Shown: one piece after another, positions 1 to 7,300 of the stretch
Layout: the number at the start of each line of letters is the position of its first letter
Position numbering within the stretch: position 1 is the first letter of the stretch
Assembly (NCBI GenBank): GCA_004552725.1
Contig: SFNM01000075.1
Location: forward strand, 1 to 9,548
Direction: 5' to 3'
DNA from: Bacteroidales bacterium
Lineage (GTDB): Bacteria > Bacteroidota > Bacteroidia > Bacteroidales > Muribaculaceae
DNA: 9,548 nucleotides
Notes under the pieces: model-generated
Seen by the model: only the letters and a program-made list of their open reading frames with translations
What the model was told of the DNA's origin: nothing
The model's database searches: none
Made by a program: the position numbers and the translations under genes

Positions 1-1
1 A

Positions 2-349
2 GGAAATGACACGGATGACAGCAGAATAAGAACCACGCTGTTTGAATGTGCTGACACGGAACTGCTAGCAGAGCGCATCCATGCCAAGGAACTCTGCTAC
101 GACTATAACAACCTGCGCCCATCAGATACGAAAGGGCAGCAGACTTTGATTCGCCGACTTCTGGGACGAACGAAAGAGGCATTCATGATTACCGCCCCTT
201 TCTGGTGCGACTATGGCTACAATATTGAAATAGGCGAAAATTTTTTTGCAAATGGATATTATGCCTACATATTTTATGGATTTTTGTTGCGTATTTTCAC
301 GTGGCGAAGAGGCATATTATTGCTAACCTTGATAAATACCCCCGTATGA
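2..349 (+). pseudogene. Truncated sugar O-acetyltransferase (maltose/galactoside acetyltransferase type), 3' part lost
   Basis: The frame is open from the left edge, so the true start lies outside the window. The translation carries the family's N-terminal region (ELLAERIHAKELCYDYNN, then a RRLLG segment) and the signature APFWCDYGYNIEIGENFFAN that opens the left-handed beta-helix of acetyl-CoA-dependent sugar acetyltransferases. Similarity stops after this, at about base 252. The expected hexapeptide-repeat helix, which holds the acetyl-CoA and acceptor sites, is absent in all frames. About 32 unrelated residues follow before a TGA at 347-349. The product therefore cannot be a working acetyltransferase. 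The signature reads through the seven-T run in the correct frame, so loss by recombination fits better than a simple frameshift. The stop overlaps the ATG of the next gene as ATGA (346-349). The segment before ELLAER is poorly matched to the family, so the N-terminus may also be altered. Confidence 0.7.
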
Positions 350-2787
350 AGAGAGTCTTTAAAATGATTGCATTGGCATTGGCGGCAGCGACGAGTTGCG
401 GTGATGTTGATGCAAGTGACTATGCTGCGAATTATGCTTCGGCGCAGGGCGTAGAGGCTGTGACAGTGAACACTTTGGCTGAGTTTTACGGCGTGGAAGC
501 CGGCAGTCAGCAGTTGTATAAATACAATGGCGAGGCCGTGGTGACGTATGTCGACGGCGCGTCCGGGCAGGTATTCTTGCAGGATGCCACCGCCGGTTTT
601 GTGCTCGATGTGCAAAGTATTAACGCGGCAATGACTACGGGCGATGCGCTTAGCGGCTTCTCAGGAGTGATGAAGCAGAATGTGTCGGTGCCCACGATGG
701 TGGTGACCGATGGCGGTACGGTGGTGTCGCAAGGCAATGTAGTAGAACCAATGGAATTGACATTGGAGCAATTAGTGGCCGCTCCGCAGCAGTATGTAAG
801 TAGGTTGGTGCGCGTGGCCAACGTGTGGTTTGCCGACGTGGAAGACGGCGACGTGTTTGAAGCGCGTACATATTATATCTGTGATGATGTGGAGGTGTCG
901 GCATTTGAATTGTTTGCCGGTAGTGATTTGCTCGACGAACCGGTGCCGACGCGCAGTGTGCGGTCGAACCTCACGGCATTGGCATTGAGCCCAACGGAGG
1001 CGGTACTTGCCCCGCGCAGCAAGGCTGATTTGGAAGAAATTGTGCCGGATGTGCCGCATGAAATCCAGATAATGCCTTATTATCAATCGTTTGACGACGC
1101 AGCAGATTATGATGGTAAGAGCCAACTGCCTATTGGCTGGCTGTCGACCGGCGATATGCCGTTTGTGACTGCTAACCTCACTTCGTTGGCCGCACCCACC
1201 GGCACTTACTATATGATTACGCCGGAGACATCGTCGGTGCGCAATGAAAAAGCGTATACCCCCTTCTTCCAGTTCCATGCCGGCACCACGTATGTGATGA
1301 CATTCCAATTGTATATGCCCGGCTCATACGCCAGCGGAGTGGGGCGACTCAATACGTTGGTGATTTCGGCCGGTACGGAGCAGGATGCCGAGCATCAAAC
1401 GCCGGTGATGACGTTTGAAAAGCAGTCGATAGCGGAGTGGACAGCAGTGACAGTGAAGTACACTGCGCCCACCGACGATGAATATTGCTTTTCATTCAAC
1501 CTTAGTAGCGATGTGAACTATACCGGAGTGGTGGCTGTTGACGATGTGAATGTATTGGCTGAAGGTCAGGTGCAACGTCCGATAGCCAAGTTTGGCATAG
1601 AAGGTGGCTGGTACGACATTATGACCAGCGGTGTGGTGCTCTTCGGAGATGCTCCGTTGCAATTGGTGAACCTTTCAAGTTACGGTTCAGAATATGAATG
1701 GACTGTGAGCGGTGTGGAGAATTTCACTTCTAAAGCCACTTCTCCGGCATTTGCTATCAGCCATTCGGGTCAATATACTATCAGCTTGACCGCTCGCAAT
1801 GTGAGCGGCGAGCGCACAGTGTCGAAGACTTTGGATGTGGAAATTTTCAGCGGCGAGATGGAAGATGCCGGCATTATGACCTATAATCCCGGCGACGACA
1901 AGTATTTGTGGTATTATAGTCAGATTCCCACATTCTTTGCCGACCGCAAAGATGAGAATAATTATAAATTCGACTTCATTACAGGTATCAACCACTACTA
2001 CAAGCAGTTTGCCGAGCGCTTCGAGTTGCCCGAGGGTCAGAAGGCTACTATCAAGTCGATGTCGACCTATCTCACGGCCTATTCGCGCATGACTACACAG
2101 CACTCAGCCGACCGCAATCACCCATTCTCCATCGCCTTTTATGGCGAAACTGATGGCCGCTTGGACGAAAGCAAGTGCTTCGGACGCATAGACTCCGATG
2201 TGGAGGCACAATTTGGCAAAGTTGGCTTGGGCTATGAACATCCGGCCCAGTGGGGTTTCATAGTGGAGGATGCGCACGCCACGGTGGAGGGCGCGTTCTA
2301 TGTAGCCTTTGAGTTTGCCGACAATATGCCAATTGAGTCGAACGACCCCAATATCACGCGCTCATACGTGGCGCTGTCGGTGGTGCAACATGGTTCGCAG
2401 GAAACCACTATCTACGGCAAGGCCAAAGGCGGTGTCGACCCCGAGTTTGTGCCCGACGGCGGGTGGTATCGCTTGGACGAAATTGACCCGACGATGAGCG
2501 CCGGCTACGGCACATACTTGGTGCTGTGGTGCGACCTCAACAAGCAAGACGGCATGGTGGCTATTGACAATGCAGGCCGCTCGGTGTTTGATGTGCTGGT
2601 TGATGGCGATACGCTTCATGTGAGCGGCACCGAGGCGGGTGAAAGCGTGGAAGTGTACGCACTCAACGGCTTGCGAGTGCTCTACGGTGCTACCGCTGCC
2701 GGCGCTACGGCGGTGGATATATCCTCTCTGCCGCAAGGTGTGTATGTGGTGGTGACTTCCGCCGGTGCAAAGAAATTTGTAAAATAG
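346..2787 (+). CDS. Large secreted multidomain protein: OB-fold-like x2, choice-of-anchor J-like, PKD-like, unnamed domain, T9SS sorting domain
   Basis: This 813-aa protein is probably exported by the Sec pathway and then T9SS. I chose the ATG at 346 because it gives MKRVF plus a hydrophobic stretch and a possible cleavage after residue 23 (VDA/S). A GTG at 301 would add 15 residues that spoil the signal peptide. A Cys at residue 18 makes a poor lipobox, so a lipoprotein is less likely. Domains by pattern: two OB-fold-like segments (about 40-130 and 138-235, the second ending in PRSKADLEEI like DUF5689-type proteins); a choice-of-anchor-J-like beta-sandwich (about 239-403, YYQSFDD to VAVDDVNV); a PKD-like domain (about 412-502); an unnamed domain (about 504-733) shared with the next gene; and a type-A-like C-terminal sorting domain (about 749-813, with VEVYALNGLRV, LPQGVYVV and a KKFVK end). 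No catalytic motif was seen. A binding or adhesin role is inference. No convincing promoter was found just upstream. A strong terminator follows. Confidence 0.85.
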   Translation: MKRVFKMIALALAAATSCGDVDASDYAANYASAQGVEAVTVNTLAEFYGVEAGSQQLYKYNGEAVVTYVDGASGQVFLQDATAGFVLDVQSINAAMTTGDALSGFSGVMKQNVSVPTMVVTDGGTVVSQGNVVEPMELTLEQLVAAPQQYVSRLVRVANVWFADVEDGDVFEARTYYICDDVEVSAFELFAGSDLLDEPVPTRSVRSNLTALALSPTEAVLAPRSKADLEEIVPDVPHEIQIMPYYQSFDDAADYDGKSQLPIGWLSTGDMPFVTANLTSLAAPTGTYYMITPETSSVRNEKAYTPFFQFHAGTTYVMTFQLYMPGSYASGVGRLNTLVISAGTEQDAEHQTPVMTFEKQSIAEWTAVTVKYTAPTDDEYCFSFNLSSDVNYTGVVAVDDVNVLAEGQVQRPIAKFGIEGGWYDIMTSGVVLFGDAPLQLVNLSSYGSEYEWTVSGVENFTSKATSPAFAISHSGQYTISLTARNVSGERTVSKTLDVEIFSGEMEDAGIMTYNPGDDKYLWYYSQIPTFFADRKDENNYKFDFITGINHYYKQFAERFELPEGQKATIKSMSTYLTAYSRMTTQHSADRNHPFSIAFYGETDGRLDESKCFGRIDSDVEAQFGKVGLGYEHPAQWGFIVEDAHATVEGAFYVAFEFADNMPIESNDPNITRSYVALSVVQHGSQETTIYGKAKGGVDPEFVPDGGWYRLDEIDPTMSAGYGTYLVLWCDLNKQDGMVAIDNAGRSVFDVLVDGDTLHVSGTEAGESVEVYALNGLRVLYGATAAGATAVDISSLPQGVYVVVTSAGAKKFVK

Positions 2788-2807
2788 CGAAAGACGCAAA
2801 AAATATC

Positions 2808-2848
2808 TCACGGAGTGGCGAGGGTGTCTTCGCTGCTCCGTGATTTTT
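2808..2848 (+). terminator. Intrinsic terminator after the large multidomain protein gene
   Basis: TCACGGAG (2808-2815) pairs perfectly with CTCCGTGA (2836-2843), and an inner GCGA/TCGC pairing (2818-2821 with 2830-2833) extends the stem. Five T residues follow at 2844-2848. It lies 20 bases after the TAG stop and separates this gene from its downstream paralog. Confidence 0.85.
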
Positions 2849-2910
2849 GGTTGGATAAGTAGATAAAATGTGCCGAAAAGTCGAAAATAATAGTAATTTT
2901 GATAAAAAAA

Positions 2911-2942
2911 TTGGGAAATTGGTGAAATAATGACTATCTTTG
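2911..2942 (+). promoter_or_regulatory. Bacteroidota-type promoter for the 438-aa paralog
   Basis: The -7 element TATCTTTG (2935-2942) matches TAnnTTTG. A TTG at 2911-2913 sits 21 bases upstream as the -33 element. The surrounding sequence is AT-rich. Transcription would begin near 2948, giving a leader of about 43 bases before the ATG at 2991. The promoter lies after a terminator, which supports independent expression of the downstream gene. Confidence 0.75.
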
Positions 2943-2990
2943 CAGTGACAAACCAATTATTTTCAAAATGAGATGTAAATAATAGTAGGT

Positions 2991-4307
2991 ATGAAGAAAA
3001 GATTACACATTATTATGCTCTTTGTAGCAATGGCTATGACTGCTATGACCGTCGTGGCCCAGGACGTGCACACATTGGGTAAACTGACGGCAAAATTCTT
3101 GGTAGAAGGATTGTTTGAAGATATCAACACCGGCAATTTGGTGGCATTTGAGAACTCGCCCGCGAAATTTGTGAACCTCACCACCGGCGGTGCTACCTCC
3201 TACACATGGACCATCACCGATGAGGCAAGCGGAGATGTGGTATTCACCTCCTCACTGAAAGAACCGACCTATACATTCGAAGCCTCCGGCAGTTATAAGG
3301 TGGTGTTGACCGCATCTAATTCCAGCGGCGATCGCAGCACAAACAAAACGCTGAATGTGATTTTTTATAGCGGTGTGGCCGAAGGTTTGGGTATTAGCAG
3401 CACCGTAAAGGGTGTCGGCGGCGATAACCCAATGACAGCTATGCAGGTGTCATCCGTACCCACTCTCGACACTGACCCTAAGTACGACTTTATCACGGGT
3501 CCCAATCACTTGTATTCGCGCATTGCCGAACGCTGCAACTTCCCCGAGGAACATACCTATTCTATCTCCTCTATAACCGTGGGCTTGTTTGCATACTCCC
3601 GTATGACAACCACCTCAGCCGCCGACCGCAACCACCCATTCAACATCGCCTTCTACGGCGAAACCAACGGCCGCCTCGACCCCAACATCTGCTACGGCCG
3701 CTTGGAATCGACCGTGGCTGACCTTATGGGCGAAAGCGGTTATAGCTATGGCAACTACTGCAAGTTGTGGGGCTTCGACGTGTCGAGTATTCGCGCCACA
3801 GTATCCGGCCCTACTTACATTTCATTGGAAATTTCTGAAGATATGCCGATTGAATCGCCCGACCCCAATTTGACGCGTTCGTATGTATGCTTTGCTCCGG
3901 TCACTAAGGGCAATGGAGTGAGCAGCCTTTGGGTGAAGCCGCGTCCCGAAGCCGAATTGCTCTTTGAGAAAGATAACGGTTGGTATAATGTCAACGACGT
4001 GGTGCCCGGCCTAACTAAGGCTTACGGCCTGTACATGGTGATATGGTGCAACCTGAACACCGATGTGGTGGGCCAAGTGGCACTTGACCTCGGCGGCGAG
4101 GTGGTGAACGCAGTTCGCGTGGATGGTTCCACACTGCACGTCAGTGGCACTGTGGCCGGCGAAGCCATCGCTATCTATTCACTCACGGGCGCGAAAGTGC
4201 TCGGCGCCACCGGCACTGACACCGCCACTGCAATCGACATCGCTTCGTTGACTTCGGGCATCTATACCGTTGCAACTCAAGCCGGTGCTTTTAAGTTTAA
4301 AAAATAA
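2991..4307 (+). CDS. Secreted PKD-like protein with unnamed domain and T9SS sorting domain (short paralog)
   Basis: This 438-aa protein starts MKKRLH followed by a hydrophobic core. Signal peptidase cleavage is likely after residue 23 (VVA/Q). A PKD-like domain covers about 33-127, with YTWTITDE and a typical GSYKVVLTASN strand. Residues 129-355 match the unnamed domain of the upstream 813-aa protein: DFITG.NH.Y, AYSRMTT, ADRNHPF, IAFYGET, GRLD, DMPIES, TRSYV, and a final WC.LN are shared. Residues 363-438 form a type-A-like T9SS sorting domain (IAIYSLTGAKV, LTSGIYTV, ending FKFKK). The whole mature protein aligns with the C-terminal half of its neighbour, so the pair arose by tandem duplication with loss or gain of the N-terminal domains. 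No catalytic residues can be assigned. A carbohydrate- or protein-binding role on the cell surface is a guess. It has its own promoter and is followed by a terminator. Confidence 0.9.
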   Translation: MKKRLHIIMLFVAMAMTAMTVVAQDVHTLGKLTAKFLVEGLFEDINTGNLVAFENSPAKFVNLTTGGATSYTWTITDEASGDVVFTSSLKEPTYTFEASGSYKVVLTASNSSGDRSTNKTLNVIFYSGVAEGLGISSTVKGVGGDNPMTAMQVSSVPTLDTDPKYDFITGPNHLYSRIAERCNFPEEHTYSISSITVGLFAYSRMTTTSAADRNHPFNIAFYGETNGRLDPNICYGRLESTVADLMGESGYSYGNYCKLWGFDVSSIRATVSGPTYISLEISEDMPIESPDPNLTRSYVCFAPVTKGNGVSSLWVKPRPEAELLFEKDNGWYNVNDVVPGLTKAYGLYMVIWCNLNTDVVGQVALDLGGEVVNAVRVDGSTLHVSGTVAGEAIAIYSLTGAKVLGATGTDTATAIDIASLTSGIYTVATQAGAFKFKK

Positions 4308-4333
4308 CGATGATTCAATAGAATAATTTATAC

Positions 4334-4375
4334 AATGAGGAGGAGAGCCGATAGTCGGCTCGCATCCTCATTTTT
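4334..4375 (+). terminator. Strong hairpin with T-run immediately before the M6 protease gene
   Basis: An inner stem GAGCCGA (4345-4351) pairs perfectly with TCGGCTC (4355-4361) around a three-base loop. An outer stem TGAGGA (4336-4341) pairs with TCCTCA (4365-4370), and two A residues at 4334-4335 can pair with the first T residues. A T-run fills 4371-4375. It is placed to terminate the 438-aa gene, 26 bases after its stop, but its T-run touches the ATG at 4376. Either the next gene depends on read-through, or the hairpin is part of that gene's leader. Confidence 0.8.
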
Positions 4376-4387
4376 ATGCACAACACG

Positions 4388-7192
4388 ATGAAAAACTACC
4401 TTTACTCCTTGTTACTGGCCTTCGGGCTCGGCTCTGCAACGGCTTTGGCTGTGCCGGCCTATCCGCATCCAATTGTGACGCATCAGCCCGACGGCACCTC
4501 AATCGAAATCACTCTCCACGGCGATGAGTACACCAACTGGGCAACTACAGCCGACGGCTATACCCTTTTGCGCAATGAAAACGGTTTCTGGACTTTTGCT
4601 CGTGAGCAAGCCGGCGGTTTGGCCGCATCGGAATTAGTGTACAACGGTTCAACTGATGCCGCTCGCGCTTCAGGTATTCAGCCCGGGTTGAATTTCACTG
4701 AGTCCCAAATCAAGCAAAACCGTGTGGCAGCAGCGCCGATGCTGGCCCGCGACAACGATTTGCAAGTCAGCGGTTCGTTCCCCAGCAAGGGTAAACGTAA
4801 ACTGTTGTTGTTGCTACTCAATTACAAAGATACAACACCCAAATACACCCAAGAACAGTTCCAAAATATGATGAACCAAGAGAATTGGGCCGATATTGGC
4901 TCGTTCCGCGATTATTATTTGGAACAAAGTTACGGCCAGTTGGACATTGAAGTGACTGTGACTCCGTGGATTAACCTCTACGGCTCGCCCGAATACTACG
5001 GCTCTAACGGCGCCGTGACCATGATTGTGGAAGGGTTGGAGTACATCGACGAAGATATCGACTTCTCGGAATTTGACAACGACGGCGACGGAGTGCTCGA
5101 CGGATTGGCTGTAATTCACCAGGGCTACGGCCAGGAAATGACCGGCTCCGGCAATGATATTTGGTCGCACTCCTCCGAAATTTATGGCCTTAATCTCGAC
5201 GGCATCGAGGTGTGCCGATATACCATCGAACCGGAAATGCTTCGCACCGGCGAAATGAGTACTATCGGGGTGATTTGCCACGAATTCGGCCATAACCTCG
5301 GCGCTCCCGATTTCTATGATACTGACTATGAACTTTCCGGAGGCGACTTCGCCGGCACCGGCATCTGGGATATCATGGGCAACGGCGCCTGGAGCGGCTA
5401 TTACGGCGACCGCCCCGCCGGTTTCAATATGTGGCAGAAAATCCAGTATGGATGGGTGAACCCCGTTACGCTTGAATTTACCTCCACTATCGTAGATTTT
5501 CCGGCTGCCGCCACCGATGCAGCCGCGTATCGCATCAATTCCACTGTCCCCGGCGAGTATTACATCCTCGAAAACCGTCAGCAGGTTGGTCCATTCGACC
5601 AAGCCCTCCCCGGACATGGCCTGATTGTGTATCACGTCAACGAATCGCTGGTGCGCTCGGCGGTTTCCACCAACACTCTTAATGTAGGTCATCCGCAAGC
5701 GGTCTACACCGTGTGTGCCGGTGCTACTGACGACCCTGATGGGACAGTGTCTTCATACGGCAACATTAACTCCGGCAATGCTCCATTCCCCGGTTTGATG
5801 AATAAGAGCGAACTGAGCGATTACACCCTGCCATCGACCCTCTCCCAAAGTGGCCGTTTCTCGTATTTCGCACTTAAAAATATTGCCGAAGACGCCGAGG
5901 GCAGGGTGTCGTTCGACTTTATTAAAGAAACGACACCGCAAGCACCGATAAATCTCACAGCCGGTGTGGCTAAGGGCGTGGTTACTCTCACTTGGGAAAT
6001 GCCCGAAGATGCTCCAACCACTCGATTATTCACTATCTATCGCAATGGTGAGCAAATTGGTACCGCCTACGATCATACATACGTTGATGTGGTGGAAGGT
6101 GATAGCAAATTGCTTACCTACGATGTCGACGTGACCTATCCCGACGGCTTGGTGTCGCCATACGTATCTACCTCCATCTTCGTGCCGATAAACCGCATTA
6201 CGGCTGTCAATTCGGTTGTCGACGGCTCGAATGTGACACTCCGTTGGGATGTGAACAACACCCTCACTCGTCAAGGCTCTTTGCAACTCGAAGACTATTC
6301 CACCACAACATTCCGCTACGAATCGCTCGACTTCGTGCATCGCTATCGCGCTGTGGATCTTCCCACTTTCAAGGGCTTCCGCATCAATTCCATCACTTTC
6401 ATACCGCTGTTGGCCGCTACTCAAGCCAAATACACCGTGAGAGTGTGGCAAGCCAATGCTGATGGCTCCAACCTCAAGATTGTGGCCGAAAAGGAGGTGA
6501 GCGAGTGGGGCGCCGCTATGTGGCGCACTGTCGTGCTCGACAAGCCGGTAACTATCGTGGCTAATCGCGAGTATTGGATTGGTGTGCATGTGGAGGCTAT
6601 TTCCGGTGGCATTGATGTCATTACCGACCAATTTACTCCAATCTCCGGCTATGGCGACTTGATGCGCTTCAACGACGGCGAGTGGCAGCCAATGCCCGAC
6701 TCCACCGGTAATTTCTTCATATCAGCAGACCTTACGCCCGCTTCACCCAATAATCCCTCGGCTTTGCCAACTGATATTGATGTTGTCGACCCGACAATCG
6801 ACCTCCAATATCCGATTGGCTATCGAATCTATCGTGATGGCGAGGCAATAGCCACCACCGGCAACGCTCTTTTCGTCGACTCTGACGTGCCTTACGGCAA
6901 ACACATCTACCAAGTGGCTTGCCTTTATGCCGGTGATAACGAGGCAGTTGCCGCCGAGGCCGATGTGGAACTAATTGATGAAGGCGTGGCAGATATTCAA
7001 ATTGCCGCCAAAGTAGTAGCCTCGGATGGTATTATCTCTGTCTCTGCGCCTGAAATATGCCGCATCATTGTTGCCGATGTTAGCGGCAGAGTAGTGGCAA
7101 ATACCACCGCATCGCAAGCCGCCGTAGCCGTGCATCCCGGTATTTACATTGTGAAAATCAATGAGCACGCTACCACTATCTATGTACAATAA
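4388..7192 (+). CDS. Secreted M6-family zinc metalloprotease with FnIII-like domains and T9SS sorting domain
   Basis: I prefer the ATG at 4388 (934 aa) because it puts MKNYLY directly before the signal peptide core, with cleavage likely after ALA at residue 21. The in-frame ATG at 4376 adds four residues. A propeptide-like start (HPIVTHQPDGTSIEI, GDEYTNWATTADGY) is typical of this family. The catalytic domain holds the zinc motif HEFGHNLGAPD at 298-308: H298 and H302 are zinc ligands, E299 is the general base, and D308 is the presumed third ligand. WDIMGNG near 327-333 is a plausible Met-turn. DNDGDGVLD at 230-238 looks like a calcium loop. C-terminal parts are an FnIII-like domain (about 515-599), a second FnIII-like domain split by an insert (about 626-783), and a sorting domain (about 870-934, IIVADVSGRVV, HPGIYIV). 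It should digest extracellular protein. It ends TIYVQ rather than in basic residues. M6 identity is secure, the substrate is unknown. Confidence 0.93.
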   Translation: MKNYLYSLLLAFGLGSATALAVPAYPHPIVTHQPDGTSIEITLHGDEYTNWATTADGYTLLRNENGFWTFAREQAGGLAASELVYNGSTDAARASGIQPGLNFTESQIKQNRVAAAPMLARDNDLQVSGSFPSKGKRKLLLLLLNYKDTTPKYTQEQFQNMMNQENWADIGSFRDYYLEQSYGQLDIEVTVTPWINLYGSPEYYGSNGAVTMIVEGLEYIDEDIDFSEFDNDGDGVLDGLAVIHQGYGQEMTGSGNDIWSHSSEIYGLNLDGIEVCRYTIEPEMLRTGEMSTIGVICHEFGHNLGAPDFYDTDYELSGGDFAGTGIWDIMGNGAWSGYYGDRPAGFNMWQKIQYGWVNPVTLEFTSTIVDFPAAATDAAAYRINSTVPGEYYILENRQQVGPFDQALPGHGLIVYHVNESLVRSAVSTNTLNVGHPQAVYTVCAGATDDPDGTVSSYGNINSGNAPFPGLMNKSELSDYTLPSTLSQSGRFSYFALKNIAEDAEGRVSFDFIKETTPQAPINLTAGVAKGVVTLTWEMPEDAPTTRLFTIYRNGEQIGTAYDHTYVDVVEGDSKLLTYDVDVTYPDGLVSPYVSTSIFVPINRITAVNSVVDGSNVTLRWDVNNTLTRQGSLQLEDYSTTTFRYESLDFVHRYRAVDLPTFKGFRINSITFIPLLAATQAKYTVRVWQANADGSNLKIVAEKEVSEWGAAMWRTVVLDKPVTIVANREYWIGVHVEAISGGIDVITDQFTPISGYGDLMRFNDGEWQPMPDSTGNFFISADLTPASPNNPSALPTDIDVVDPTIDLQYPIGYRIYRDGEAIATTGNALFVDSDVPYGKHIYQVACLYAGDNEAVAAEADVELIDEGVADIQIAAKVVASDGIISVSAPEICRIIVADVSGRVVANTTASQAAVAVHPGIYIVKINEHATTIYVQ

Positions 7193-7214
7193 CAGTCATT
7201 CATCGTATTAATTC

Positions 7215-7254
7215 GCGGGGCAAAGTTTTGTACACTTTGCCTCGCTTTAATTTT
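7215..7254 (+). terminator. Intrinsic terminator after the M6 protease gene
   Basis: GCGGGGCAAAG (7215-7225) pairs with CTTTGCCTCGC (7235-7245), with one G-T wobble, around a nine-base loop. A T-rich tail TTTAATTTT follows at 7246-7254. It starts 22 bases after the TAA stop. Its tail runs into the -33 element of the next promoter. Confidence 0.8.
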
Positions 7255-7282
7255 GCTACTTCAGCAAAATTTCCTATTTTTG
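7252..7282 (+). promoter_or_regulatory. Bacteroidota-type promoter for the propeller protein gene
   Basis: TTTG (7252-7255), a 19-base spacer and TATTTTTG (7275-7282) match the TTTG/TAnnTTTG consensus at every fixed position. Transcription would start near 7288, leaving a leader of about 13 bases before the ATG at 7301. Confidence 0.85.
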
Positions 7283-7300
7283 CAGAGTAAAACCTTAGCA

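Noticed and set aside
240..256. Frameshift at the seven-T run as the cause of acetyltransferase loss
   Set aside because: The family signature reads correctly through the T-run (GENFFAN), and no other frame after it resumes the expected hexapeptide repeats.
279..286. GATTTTTG as a -7 promoter element for the large multidomain gene
   Set aside because: The first base differs from TAnnTTTG and there is no TTTG at the right distance; the nearest lies about 30 bases upstream.
301..345. GTG at 301 as the start of the large multidomain protein
   Set aside because: It adds 15 residues with charged and polar character ahead of the signal peptide. The ATG at 346 gives a normal signal peptide start.
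393..402. Lipoprotein lipobox at Cys 18 of the large multidomain protein
   Set aside because: The preceding residues (AATSC) lack the usual L/V/I at -3, and an ordinary AxA-like cleavage site follows a few residues later.
772..1308. 178-codon minus-strand frame inside the large multidomain gene
   Set aside because: It is antisense to well-patterned beta-domain coding sequence, with no family features and no promoter.
4814..5698. 294-codon open frame on the minus strand inside the protease gene
   Set aside because: It is fully antisense to a region with clear M6 catalytic motifs. Its translation shows no recognisable domain, and it is explained by the codon use of the plus-strand gene.
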